Positions 36,508-45,055 are shown, numbered from the stretch's first letter. The stretch: DNA of 64,000 bases from VMCP01 sp964527775 (GCA_964527775.1 CAZGQS010000007.1:1-64000); one strand, 5' to 3'. Translations and numbers: made by a program. The notes: generated from the sequence alone by a model not told the origin.

Positions 36508-36640
36508 GGTGATCGGTGATCGGTGATCAGCTCTCAGCGGTCAGCAGTCAGCCGACAGCGGTCAGCCGATAACCGATAACCGATCACCGATCACCGATCA
36601 CCGATCACCGATAACCGATCATCGATCACCGATCACCAAC
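36508..36640. repeat. Heptanucleotide tandem repeat tract 3
   Basis: 133 bp, exactly 19 uninterrupted 7-mers: GGTGATC three times, AGCTCTC, AGCGGTC, AGCAGTC, AGCCGAC, AGCGGTC, AGCCGAT, AACCGAT twice, CACCGAT four times, AACCGAT, CATCGAT, CACCGAT, CACCAAC. The unit drifts stepwise while the period stays fixed. The first 21 bases are the exact reverse complement of 36582-36602, so the transcript can fold into a 21-bp stem. The tract fills the space from four bases after the SlyD stop to two bases before the next ATG. Confidence 0.93.
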
Positions 36641-36642
36641 AT

Positions 36643-37434
36643 ATGCTTCTCTCTAAATTTCATATCGCCCAAATGGATTGTCCTTCAGAGGAACAACTCA
36701 TTAGGATGGCTTTGTCAGAGTTTTCAAATTGTCTTCGACTTGATTTTGATTTAGAAAAAAGAGAATTATTGGTGTTTCATACTGACCAGATTTCTGATAT
36801 TGAACAAAAACTGATAAGCCTCAAACTAGGCGCCGTATTATTGGGTACTTCCGAAGTGAATTTAGATGATTTTCCATCAGAAAATCAATCGCAGACAAAG
36901 TTGCTTCAGACTGTGTTATTGATAAATGCAGTTTTCTTCGTTGTTGAGTCGCTTGTTGGGTGGGTTTCTAATTCTGTAGGACTCATGGCCGATGGTCTAG
37001 ATATGCTCGCCGATGCCATGGTTTATGGACTAGCATTGTTTGCAGTAGGTAAATCGGCCAAAGCAAAAATTAAAGTCTCTAGATTGGCCGGTATTTTTCA
37101 ATTGAGTTTAGCGGTGTTTGGATTGTTGGAAGTTTTGAGACGATACTTTTGGTTAGAGTCATTGCCAGATTATAGTCCAATGATTATTGCATCGTTTTTT
37201 GCATTATTGGCTAATGCTTGGTGTTTGATTTTATTGAAAAAATCAAAAAATACAGAGTCTCATATGAAGGCAAGCGTCATATTTACTTCCAATGACGTCA
37301 TTGCTAATGTTGGAGTGATTTTGGCGGCAGTTTTAGTGCAATTTACTGAGTCTGCACTTCCTGATTTAATGGTTGGGTCGGTTGTTTTTGGACTGGTTTT
37401 GAAAGGGGCCTATCAAATTCTTAAGCTTCAATGA
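36643..37434 (+). CDS. CDF-type cation transporter with N-terminal HMA-like domain
   Basis: 263 residues. Residues 1-75 resemble a heavy-metal-associated fold (FHIAQMDCPSEEQLIRMAL, then a ferredoxin-like pattern) with a single Cys in place of CxxC. Residues 85-263 have about six membrane helices of the cation diffusion facilitator family, with NSVGLMADGLDMLADAMVYG (metal-site Asp residues) and FTSNDVIANVGVILAAVL, the equivalent of the second site. Expected to export divalent metals by proton antiport; the usual cytoplasmic C-terminal domain is missing. Overlaps the next gene by four bases. The leader consists of repeat tract 3. Confidence 0.8.
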   Translation: MLLSKFHIAQMDCPSEEQLIRMALSEFSNCLRLDFDLEKRELLVFHTDQISDIEQKLISLKLGAVLLGTSEVNLDDFPSENQSQTKLLQTVLLINAVFFVVESLVGWVSNSVGLMADGLDMLADAMVYGLALFAVGKSAKAKIKVSRLAGIFQLSLAVFGLLEVLRRYFWLESLPDYSPMIIASFFALLANAWCLILLKKSKNTESHMKASVIFTSNDVIANVGVILAAVLVQFTESALPDLMVGSVVFGLVLKGAYQILKLQ

Positions 37435-37787
37435 GTCGTTGGGTCTTCTTTGATGGAGTCTGCAATCTATGCAACTTTTGGGTTCGATTTCTTCAAAAAG
37501 TAGATCGAAAAGGCTCTTTAAATATGGCCAGTTTACAGTCAGATTTGGCTAAGGAAAAATTGCAAAATAAAATTATTGAAGTTGATTCAGTTGTTTATCT
37601 GCGTAATCAAGAGATCTTTTTGGAATCTAATGCGATCTTGATGATTCTAAAGGATGTTGGTGGCTTTTCTAATGTATTATATTGGTTTTTAAGGCTCTTT
37701 CCTTTTAGATTCAGGCAATTTATCTACAGATGGGTCGCGCGAAATAGATACAAGTGGTTCGGAACTTGTAGTATTGATGGAAAATAA
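37431..37787 (+). CDS. DCC-family thiol-disulfide oxidoreductase (DUF393)
   Basis: 118 residues with the family-defining WVFFDGVCNLCNFWVRFL (CxxC in a thioredoxin-like fold), SVVYLRNQEIFLESNAILMI and a C-terminal FRQFIYRWVARNRYKWFG. Translationally coupled to the cation transporter (ATGA overlap), hinting at a role in metal or redox handling with it; the specific substrate is unknown. Confidence 0.88.
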   Translation: MSRWVFFDGVCNLCNFWVRFLQKVDRKGSLNMASLQSDLAKEKLQNKIIEVDSVVYLRNQEIFLESNAILMILKDVGGFSNVLYWFLRLFPFRFRQFIYRWVARNRYKWFGTCSIDGK

Positions 37788-37795
37788 AACATATT

Positions 37796-37827
37796 TTTGT
37801 TTGATTTTAAGACAATTGCTATCTTTG
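37796..37827 (+). promoter_or_regulatory. Consensus Bacteroidota promoter for the toxin-antitoxin operon
   Basis: TTTG (37796-37799), 20-bp spacer, TATCTTTG (37820-37827): the best full match to the TTTG / TAnnTTTG consensus in the window. Predicted start is about 37831, giving a leader of roughly a dozen bases before the ATG at 37844. Confidence 0.7.
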
Positions 37828-37843
37828 AGTTTATTGCCTTGTT

Positions 37844-38647
37844 ATGTATAATCAATTATCGCAGAAGCAACTAGGTCTGAGATTGGCGTTTTTGCGGAAA
37901 CAGAAGGGACTTTCTCAAGAGAACCTATCTAAGTTATTAGAATTGTCTAGGTCTTCTATTGCTCAAATAGAATTGGGCAACAGAGGGATTGATATTTTTG
38001 AATTGCAAAGATTTTCTGCTGTTTTGGGATTCTCATTAGACGATCTAATGTCATTGAATTTTAATGCCCAAGAGAAAAAAGTAATTTATGAGCCAGAGGT
38101 ATTGTATAAAAATGAGGAGCGTGTCGCCGTGCCAAATTTCAATTTTGAGAAATGCAGAAATATTTTACTTTATCTTTTTGAACGATGCGCCGGGAAACCA
38201 AGTATTAATGAGAATTTGATTTTTTCATTATTGTACTTTATCGATTTTAACTTTTATGAATTGTACGAAGTTCATTTATCGGGATTTACTTACAAAAAGC
38301 TTTCTTCAGGACCTGTTCCTCAAGAGTTTGCCTCTGTGATAAATGACATGTTAGAAAATCAAGAAATCATGAGGTTGAAGGTTCCATTTTTGGGTCAGAT
38401 TCAAATACGCTATTTGCCTCTCGTTAAAGCTAATCTTTCCCAAATTAAGGCAAATGAAAAAGAGGTCATTGATTCTGTAATACAGCTTATGGGTGATTGG
38501 TCTGAGTTAGCTATGAAACAGTATTCAATGAATGATCTGCCAATGTTAGCTTCAACAGATGGTGATGAAATCAATTTTGAATTGACTTTCTACAGAGAGC
38601 TACCTTACACAGTTAGGAATTATGATTATTCGGATGATGAATCATGA
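37844..38647 (+). CDS. HTH-Panacea (DUF4065) antitoxin
   Basis: 267 residues. Residues 8-65 are an XRE-type HTH (LGLRLAFLRKQKGLSQENLS, SRSSIAQIELGNRGIDIF). About residues 100-240 are a Panacea/SocA-like domain: ENLIFSLLYFIDFNFYELYE, HLSGFTYKKLSSGPVPQEFA (the typical GPVP turn), and ending YDYSDDES. Known Panacea proteins neutralise many unrelated toxins by direct binding, and HTH fusions probably repress their own operon. Four-base overlap with the downstream RelE-like gene is the classical antitoxin-toxin arrangement. Both genes look more AT-rich than neighbouring housekeeping genes, consistent with recent transfer. Confidence 0.85.
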   Translation: MYNQLSQKQLGLRLAFLRKQKGLSQENLSKLLELSRSSIAQIELGNRGIDIFELQRFSAVLGFSLDDLMSLNFNAQEKKVIYEPEVLYKNEERVAVPNFNFEKCRNILLYLFERCAGKPSINENLIFSLLYFIDFNFYELYEVHLSGFTYKKLSSGPVPQEFASVINDMLENQEIMRLKVPFLGQIQIRYLPLVKANLSQIKANEKEVIDSVIQLMGDWSELAMKQYSMNDLPMLASTDGDEINFELTFYRELPYTVRNYDYSDDES

Positions 38648-38988
38648 TTTTTGAAGAATTATCTGAGTTTTCAAAAGATTTGAAGGAACTCTTGAAAAGG
38701 TTTAAATCATTGAATGATGATCTAGAAGTAGTTAAAAAAGTACTCATTTTATTTCCCAATAAAAGGCCGCCTTTTAGTTTTGAAATAGATCAATTAAAGC
38801 TCAAAACTTGTGTTATAAAAGTAAAGAAAATGGCTTGTAAGTCATTAAAAGGTAGGGGTGTGAATTCAGGATTAAGATTGATTTACGCCTATTTCCCCTA
38901 CGAAAAGAAAATTGTTTTTATTGAACTCTATCACAAAAGTGATAAAGATTCTGAAGATCGAAATAGAATTTTGAAGAACTTTCAATAA
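38644..38988 (+). CDS. RelE/HigB-like toxin paired with the Panacea antitoxin
   Basis: 114 residues, basic. The C-terminal half has the RelE/ParE-superfamily beta-sheet pattern: KTCVIKVKKMACKSLKGRG, then GLRLIYAYFPYEKKIVFIEL, then YHKSDKDSEDRNRILKNF. The N-terminal half is helical (ELSEFSKDLKELLKRFKSLN). Related toxins cleave mRNA on the ribosome; the catalytic residues cannot be fixed by eye. It begins inside the stop of the antitoxin (ATGA), so the pair is coupled. The stop lies ten bases from the end of the convergent dnaE2-type gene. Confidence 0.75.
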   Translation: MIFEELSEFSKDLKELLKRFKSLNDDLEVVKKVLILFPNKRPPFSFEIDQLKLKTCVIKVKKMACKSLKGRGVNSGLRLIYAYFPYEKKIVFIELYHKSDKDSEDRNRILKNFQ

Positions 38989-38997
38989 GGTTGATAT

Positions 38998-41900
38998 CTA
39001 ATTACCCTCCAGAATTTTGACGCCCAGCTTTTCCATTTTGTTAACTTCTAGAGCCACAACGCCAAAGTCTTCCACTACCGTGCCCCATAAACGGTAAATG
39101 CCTCGACCCTTGAACGGGTTCCGTGCCACAACCGGCGGAAAGTGAACCGTATCGAAAAAGAATCCGTCTCTATCAAGCCAAGTGCCAAAGTTCATTTCCT
39201 TCCCACCCAATGTTTTAGTGGGTTTTACCGTGACTAAATATCCCTCCAAATAAAGACTTTGTCCCAACATCTTGGCAAAATGTTTGCCTCGAATGTTTGA
39301 TGGAGGAACACCGTCATCTGAGGTCAATAGAAATGGATTGCAAAGCGGAAAGCCGAGCAATTCTCGTTGATCAACGGCCTCTTCCAACCAGCTATCTTCA
39401 AGGTCAGGGAGCGACCATTCTTTGGGCTTTTCTTGAAATAATGGGGTAAGGGGTACGGCCAGTTTTTTTTCGTTGTGAAGGGCGTGGCATTCCCAAAATA
39501 AGGCTCGGCGGGTTTTGCCAGTAAAACGCAATGCGCCAATGCGAATCAGTATTTTCATCTGCTCTAAGCCCGGTTCACAGCGTGTTTTAAAGTCGTAAAG
39601 GTCTTCAAATGGACCTTGTTTTTGTGCCAAGACGATGCGTTCTATCACCTTTTGCTCCAAACTTTGAACCAAGCCAAGGCCTAGCCACAACGTTTGATGT
39701 TCTATTCGGGTGAGGAAATGGCTGTGGTTTACGCAAGGTGCTTGAACATCAGCACCGCACATTCGAGCGGCGTGAACATAGAATTCAGTTCGGTAGAATC
39801 CGCCGAAATTATTGATGACCGCCGTGTAAAATTCAAGAGGGTAGTATGCCTTTAGGTGTAAACTTTGGTAACTTTCAACGGCATAACTCGCACTGTGTCC
39901 CTTGGCGAAACTGTACCCTGCAAAACTCTCAATTTGGTGCCAAACTTCCTGAATGAGGGTGGGAGGGTGTTTCTTTTTAACTGCCTGCGCAAAAAATTGG
40001 TCTTTGACTTTTTGGAACTCTTCTCTACTGCGAAATTTTCCGCTCATTCCCCTGCGCAGTACATCACTTTCTGCCAATCCGAGGCCTGCAAATTCACTCG
40101 CCACTCGAATTACATCTTCTTGATAAACCATGATGCCGTAGGTTTCTGGCAGCATCTGCAACATGATGGGGTGACCCTCCGATCGTTTTTTCTCGTCAAT
40201 GTGTCGTTCTATGAATGCACGCATCATGCCGCTTCGGGCTACACCCGGACGAATCACGCTGCTGGCTGCCACCAACGTGAGGTAATCTTTGCATTTTAAC
40301 TTGCGCAAGAGTTGCCGCATGGCAGGACTTTCCACATAAAAACAGCCCATGGTGTTTCCGTTGGAGATCATTCGTGCAATGCGTTGATCAGCTTTAAACG
40401 ACTGAATTTGGTGGGGATCAACTTTTATGCCTTGATTTTGCTGAACATAAATAACCGCATCTTTGATATGGCCTAGCCCTCGCTGGCTCAAAATATCAAA
40501 TTTAGCCAAACCCAAGTCTTCGGCTTCGAGCATGCTGAACTGTACCGTGGGAAATCCTTTGGGCGGTAAATCCAATGCCGAAAAATAGGTAATGGGCTTC
40601 TCTGAAATCAAGATGCCACCTACGTGAAGACTTCTATAATTGGGGAGGTCGTGAATTTTGGCAGCTTGTAGCATCAGATTTTGGTAAACAGATTCTTTGT
40701 CTTGGGGATCAACAGCGTCTAGGCCTTCAATCTCAAATTCGGATTTGCCTAAAGTTCGTTCTCGGGTGCGGTGGCCTATGCCAGGGGTACTGTAAACCAG
40801 TTTTTTGTCTCTGATTCCGCCGCCTCCGGCGGCGGACGAATCTGCCCCCGCAAATTGCAAATAGTTCTTCGGCGAGTAAAAACTCTCCCGCTCCAAAAGA
40901 GCGTCTATTTCCGATTTCGGAAGCCCGTAAACCTTGCCCAATTCGCGAATGACCGCGTTCGACTGAAACGTATTGTAGGTAGCTAGCAATGCCGCATGCT
41001 GCGGCCCGTATTTAGTGAGAATGTATTCCGTTATTGTGTCGCGATCTTGCCAAGAAAAATCCAAGTCAAAGTCAGGTGGACTGCTCCTAAATGGATTGAT
41101 GAATCGCTCAAAATACAGATCTAAGTCAATGGGGTCTACATCGGTAATGCGCAAACAATATGCTACCATGCTGTTGGCCCCGCTTCCTCGTCCCACATGA
41201 AAAAAGCCTTGCTCCCGCGCAAATCGGCAAATGTCCCAATTGATCAAGAAATAGGCGGTGAATCCGAGTTCATAAATGAGTTTCATCTCCTTTTCCAAGC
41301 GCTCGGTGGTGGAGTAGGTGTACTTCGGATAGCGGTATTTAAGTCCCTCGAAAGCCAAATCCCTCATCATGCGGTAATCTTCGTCAGGGTCGCCGGTGAA
41401 CGATTTCTTATTTTGAGCCACTCCAAATTCAAAGTGCCAAGCATTCTGTGGTAATGTGTTTTGCGCATTCGCCCACAAAGAAGGGTAGGGCTCAAAGGCC
41501 GTTTTGACTTCGTTAATGGGCGTCAAGACGTCATGCCTTGAGCCGGAAGCTGTTGGTTTTAACTTGGTAATGAGGCAGTTGTGGGCGATGCATCGGAGTA
41601 AAATGTGGGTCTGCCAGTCTTCGGTACTCCTTAATGTGGCTCTGTGATAGGCCAGTAGTTTCTGAGGGTGTTTTTTCCAAGAGGATAGCGGTAGCCGGCG
41701 CAGGTCTCGGTGGGTTACACCAATGTAAGCGCTTTTGTACAAGTCTTTTACGGTCAGTCCAAGAACTTTCGAGAAGGCGTATACCACCAACACATCTTTG
41801 AAAGGAGGCGGAATAAAGGGGAACGGCTCAGCCTCGCTGATGTGCTTGCTTAGAAACGCGTTAATTTCTGAAAAGCCGGCTTGTGAGGTGCTGATCAATA

Positions 41901-42135
41901 CATAGAGGGCTTCATCTTCGTTGCGAACGTCAACGCCCACCCAAGCCCGAACACCGGGATGCTTCTGCGCTTCCCGAAAGAAATTGCTCGCACCACTCAC
42001 ATTGTTGATATCGGCCAACAAAATGTTGACCTTTTGCTTCGTCAAATCTGATTGACTCTGCGCCCAACGCACAATATCTTCCGGACTCATGAGCCCGTAC
42101 CGCAGACTAAAATAGGAATGACAATGGTACAACAT
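38998..42135 (-). CDS. dnaE2: DnaE2-type error-prone DNA polymerase III alpha
   Basis: 1045 residues, the short length of DnaE2 rather than replicative DnaE. PHP domain start (YHCHSYFSLRYGLMSPEDIV), polymerase palm with GRGSGANSMVAYCLRI and catalytic Asp in SPPDFDLDFSW, third Asp region (LGLAKFDILSQRGLGHI), VYQEDVIRVASEFAGL, FAKGHSASYAVESYQSLHLK, and C-terminal OB fold. DnaE2 normally works with ImuA/ImuB in SOS mutagenesis; neither is in this window. A Ser/Ala/Gly stretch (SSAAGGGG) is encoded by a GC-rich palindrome at 40816-40836. A nested inverted repeat overlaps its start codon. Confidence 0.9.
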   Translation of the reverse strand: MLYHCHSYFSLRYGLMSPEDIVRWAQSQSDLTKQKVNILLADINNVSGASNFFREAQKHPGVRAWVGVDVRNEDEALYVLISTSQAGFSEINAFLSKHISEAEPFPFIPPPFKDVLVVYAFSKVLGLTVKDLYKSAYIGVTHRDLRRLPLSSWKKHPQKLLAYHRATLRSTEDWQTHILLRCIAHNCLITKLKPTASGSRHDVLTPINEVKTAFEPYPSLWANAQNTLPQNAWHFEFGVAQNKKSFTGDPDEDYRMMRDLAFEGLKYRYPKYTYSTTERLEKEMKLIYELGFTAYFLINWDICRFAREQGFFHVGRGSGANSMVAYCLRITDVDPIDLDLYFERFINPFRSSPPDFDLDFSWQDRDTITEYILTKYGPQHAALLATYNTFQSNAVIRELGKVYGLPKSEIDALLERESFYSPKNYLQFAGADSSAAGGGGIRDKKLVYSTPGIGHRTRERTLGKSEFEIEGLDAVDPQDKESVYQNLMLQAAKIHDLPNYRSLHVGGILISEKPITYFSALDLPPKGFPTVQFSMLEAEDLGLAKFDILSQRGLGHIKDAVIYVQQNQGIKVDPHQIQSFKADQRIARMISNGNTMGCFYVESPAMRQLLRKLKCKDYLTLVAASSVIRPGVARSGMMRAFIERHIDEKKRSEGHPIMLQMLPETYGIMVYQEDVIRVASEFAGLGLAESDVLRRGMSGKFRSREEFQKVKDQFFAQAVKKKHPPTLIQEVWHQIESFAGYSFAKGHSASYAVESYQSLHLKAYYPLEFYTAVINNFGGFYRTEFYVHAARMCGADVQAPCVNHSHFLTRIEHQTLWLGLGLVQSLEQKVIERIVLAQKQGPFEDLYDFKTRCEPGLEQMKILIRIGALRFTGKTRRALFWECHALHNEKKLAVPLTPLFQEKPKEWSLPDLEDSWLEEAVDQRELLGFPLCNPFLLTSDDGVPPSNIRGKHFAKMLGQSLYLEGYLVTVKPTKTLGGKEMNFGTWLDRDGFFFDTVHFPPVVARNPFKGRGIYRLWGTVVEDFGVVALEVNKMEKLGVKILEGN

Positions 42136-42180
42136 ATCGACAGTGAAATTGATAAGAATATTATCAATTATTTGTCGATA
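42135..42180. promoter_or_regulatory. Nested inverted repeat at the dnaE2 start
   Basis: Outer arms TATCGACA / TGTCGATA (42135-42142 and 42173-42180) enclose inner arms AATTGATAA / TTATCAATT (42147-42155 and 42161-42169) with a 5-base loop. It covers the first base of the dnaE2 start codon. No T-tract follows, so a repressor operator (for instance for a damage-response repressor) fits better than a terminator; it could alternatively end the upstream efflux transcript. Confidence 0.6.
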
Positions 42181-42214
42181 AATTAATCAAAAATCAGGAT
42201 GCCTGCAAGTCAAT

Positions 42215-43498
42215 TTATTTTTTAGAGGCAGAAATTTTTACCTTATCTCCATCAATCAAGGTTTTGGCAATGGCCATGCTGGGCTCCACAATGATCTCTT
42301 CACCGTCTTTTAGTCCCGAAAGAACCTCAAAATAATCAATGTCTTGAATTCCCACCTCAATTTTAACGGCTTTTGCCTTCCCGTTTTCGTATTTAAACAC
42401 CCAAGTAGAAGCTTTCGAGTCATTCACTGGGCTGCTACCGTTTTTGAACGACTGCGGATTTCTAGTAGTCAACGCCGAAATAGGAACAGAAACCACTTGA
42501 GAGCGGGTATTGGTTTTGATATCGGCAGATGCGGTCATACCAGGAAGCAATGGAGCTTTAATTCCCTTAGAAATCAAATCAGCATAACTTGCTCTGGAAA
42601 TACGAATCTTTACCGTGTAATTGGTCACTTGTTCACTCACATTTTGAGCCGTGTTGAACTTCGCCGAATTGGCAATCTCTGAAACCACTCCTTTAAATAT
42701 GCGATCAGGATAGGCATCTACTCGAATATCGGCGCTGTCTCCCAAATGAACACGAACAATATCATTCTCATTGATGTTTACCTGCACTTCCATGCTGCTT
42801 AAGTTGGATATACGCATGATTTCGGTTCCCGCCATTTGGGCAGTACCTACAACGCGTTCCCCTTTTTCACTATTCATTTGAGTCACAATTCCCGATGCCG
42901 GTGCATAAATGCTGGTTCTGCCTAGGGTTTTTCTTCCCTCATCCAAGCGAGCTTCCAAGCTGCGAACGTTAAAACTGGATGCCAGTTTGTTTTTAGAACT
43001 AACAACCGCTTCGGTTTTGGCTTGTTCAAATTGCAATTGTGCATTTTCCCATTCTTGGGAGCTGATCACTTGTGATTCGAACAATTTTTTCTGCCTATCG
43101 AAGGTAATTTTTGCTGTTTCTAGTGCCGTTTTTGCCCTCAACTCTTGAGCTTCAGCACCTGCCAAGGCTGCTCGAGAATTATCTAAGTTGGCTTTCAATT
43201 GGCTTAGGGTGGACTCGTAAATTTCAGGATTGATTCTCAATAATAACTGTCCTTTAACCACCGAATCGCCCTCTTGAACCAACATTTCAGTGATTTCTCC
43301 CGATACGTCAGGACTGATTTTTACCTCTTTTTCAGGTTGGATTTTGCCCGTTACGCTCACCAATTCGGTGATGGTTCTTTTGGACACTTTTTCAGTGCTA
43401 ACTTCCGTGATTTCCTTGCCCCCCTTGAAAATGGCTGATGCAATAACAATAACAGCCACAACTGCAATGGCTATCCACAATATTTTTTTCTTTTTCAT
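42215..43498 (-). CDS. Periplasmic membrane-fusion protein (HlyD/MacA-like)
   Basis: 427 residues with an N-terminal membrane anchor (ILWIAIAVVAVIVIASAIF), lipoyl half-motifs (KISPDVSGEITEMLVQEGD; YAPASGIVTQMNSEKGERV), an alpha-helical hairpin in between (about 90-190), and barrel domains (PLLPGMTASADI, GLKDGEEIIVEPS). Bridges an inner-membrane pump to a TolC-type channel. It follows the outer-membrane channel gene by six bases, but no ABC or RND pump lies next to it in this window. Confidence 0.88.
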   Translation of the reverse strand: MKKKKILWIAIAVVAVIVIASAIFKGGKEITEVSTEKVSKRTITELVSVTGKIQPEKEVKISPDVSGEITEMLVQEGDSVVKGQLLLRINPEIYESTLSQLKANLDNSRAALAGAEAQELRAKTALETAKITFDRQKKLFESQVISSQEWENAQLQFEQAKTEAVVSSKNKLASSFNVRSLEARLDEGRKTLGRTSIYAPASGIVTQMNSEKGERVVGTAQMAGTEIMRISNLSSMEVQVNINENDIVRVHLGDSADIRVDAYPDRIFKGVVSEIANSAKFNTAQNVSEQVTNYTVKIRISRASYADLISKGIKAPLLPGMTASADIKTNTRSQVVSVPISALTTRNPQSFKNGSSPVNDSKASTWVFKYENGKAKAVKIEVGIQDIDYFEVLSGLKDGEEIIVEPSMAIAKTLIDGDKVKISASKK

Positions 43499-43504
43499 TG
43501 ATGT

Positions 43505-44968
43505 TTAAAATTGATTGAGGGCTTCTAAATTATTCAAATACAGGGTTTCAATAATCAAATACCGCAAAGTGGCTTCGTATTTGGCGTTCAAGAACGATTG
43601 ATAAGCCGAAACTTCATTGTTTTTTGCCAACTGCAATTCAAAAATGGTTGATTGCCCCAAGTCCATTCTTTTTTGTACAAATTCTAAGTTGCGTTTTTGC
43701 ATCTCGTAGTTTTGTTCTGCGGCGTCGTATTGGGCACTGGCATTTTCGAAGTTTTGAAATGCCAAAGTCACTTCATTGATGATGCTTTGTTTCAATCTGA
43801 GTTGATTCAACTGAGACTGAGTCACTGCAACTTGAGCGCGTTTAACCTGGCTGTGATTTTGCAATTGTCCGAAAATGGGCACCGATAAAGTAGCCCCGAA
43901 CGCTTGTCCAAAGTTGTCTTTGATTTGATTGTTAAATTCAATGGTTTGTGCGTTGTAGCTAAATGTAGGTGCCTCCACAATTTCATTAGATCCTTGAACT
44001 ATGCCAATGGGCTGAAATCCTGTAATGGTGTATCCTACAATACGTTTAGCATTATCGGAATAAATAGTGCTCAGGCTTCCACCCATAGATAATGATGGCA
44101 TGTAAGCGCCTTTGGCAATTTTGACACCAATTTCTGCGGCTTTGGCTCGGTATGAAAGGCTTTGATAATCAGCTCTTTTACTCAAGATGCTATCCATGAA
44201 TTCTGATGACAATGTCACTCCCAAGGTTAAACTAGGAAGAGATACATCGTTTTCTGCAATTTCAAAAGATTGCTCAAACGGGATGGCTAGAAGGCCTTTC
44301 AGATTTAACAATCTGTTTTTATATTGATTTGAGGCTTGAGTTTCTTGCGATCTTGCATTGAAATATTGGGCACGCGCGGCAAGAACAACGCCTTCATTCG
44401 CAGCACCAAAAGCTTGAAGTTTTTCGGTGCGTTTCAAATCTTGTTGAAGGGCCTCGGAATTCAGCTTAGCCGCTTTCAGTTGTTCCCGCGCTTGCATCAC
44501 CTGTAAATAGGCTAAACTTACGCTCAAAGCCATGTTACGCTTGCTTTGTTCCAAGTCTAAGGAGCTGGCTTGATAGTTGTATTTTGACTGTTTAACCGCA
44601 TTTCTTAATTGTCCGCCAGCAAAAATCACCCAATTTCCTTGAAGCTGAAACGAACTATTTCCTACCGTAGTTTGAACAAATTGGTTAGAAAAACGGTCAA
44701 TACTACGTCCGCTTTGATAATATTGTCCCATCGATCCGTTTACTGTTGGACTTAAATTCAGTAGAGACTGCTCCATTTCAATGTTGGCACTCGCCATTCC
44801 TACAGCAGATAGTAGAACATCTGGGTTGTTTTTTAGGGCGATTTGAACGCACTCAGAAAGACGATACTTAGTTTGAGCATGCAATGGAGAGTTTGAGAAA
44901 ACACTACCGATTAAACATCCCCCGAAAAAAAGAAATCTGGAAAAACTGGTGCGGCCAATCATAAACAT
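43505..44968 (-). CDS. TolC-family outer-membrane efflux protein
   Basis: 487 residues. Signal peptide after MFMIGRTSFSRFLFFGGCLI (or from the ATG at 44962), then two OEP repeats: YRLSECVQIALKNNPDVLLS with AVGMASANIEMEQSLLNLSP, and later KAAEIGVKIAKGAYMPSLSM, SVPIFGQLQNHSQVKRAQVA, FVQKRMDLGQSTIFELQLAK. Forms a trimeric exit duct. The promoter element TACCTTTG ends one base before the first ATG, which favours the second ATG at 44962 as a leaderless start. Confidence 0.9.
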   Translation of the reverse strand: MFMIGRTSFSRFLFFGGCLIGSVFSNSPLHAQTKYRLSECVQIALKNNPDVLLSAVGMASANIEMEQSLLNLSPTVNGSMGQYYQSGRSIDRFSNQFVQTTVGNSSFQLQGNWVIFAGGQLRNAVKQSKYNYQASSLDLEQSKRNMALSVSLAYLQVMQAREQLKAAKLNSEALQQDLKRTEKLQAFGAANEGVVLAARAQYFNARSQETQASNQYKNRLLNLKGLLAIPFEQSFEIAENDVSLPSLTLGVTLSSEFMDSILSKRADYQSLSYRAKAAEIGVKIAKGAYMPSLSMGGSLSTIYSDNAKRIVGYTITGFQPIGIVQGSNEIVEAPTFSYNAQTIEFNNQIKDNFGQAFGATLSVPIFGQLQNHSQVKRAQVAVTQSQLNQLRLKQSIINEVTLAFQNFENASAQYDAAEQNYEMQKRNLEFVQKRMDLGQSTIFELQLAKNNEVSAYQSFLNAKYEATLRYLIIETLYLNNLEALNQF

Positions 44969-44969
44969 T

Positions 44970-44977
44970 CAAAGGTA
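44970..44977 (-). promoter_or_regulatory. Candidate -7 element for the TolC/MFP operon
   Basis: TACCTTTG on the minus strand, one base upstream of ATG 44968 and seven bases upstream of ATG 44962. Predicted transcript start is near 44966. No clear TTTG at -33. Confidence 0.4.
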
Positions 44978-45055
44978 CCGTAATGTAGATAAACTTCGTT
45001 GAATCAATCGATAAGCCGCGTAATTCTTCGTTTAATTGTGTGGAAAAGATGGCTA

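Noticed and set aside
36508..36640. CRISPR-like repetition
   Set aside because: Units are 7 bp with no spacers and no cas genes nearby; the array is a simple drifting tandem repeat.
41197..41454. Frames antisense to dnaE2
   Set aside because: Several moderately long frames (39865-40299, 41197-41454) lie inside the polymerase gene; the sense protein is clearly conserved and these are shadows.
42215..44968. Complete MacAB-TolC operon
   Set aside because: Only the fusion protein and TolC are present; there is no MacB or other pump gene on either side.
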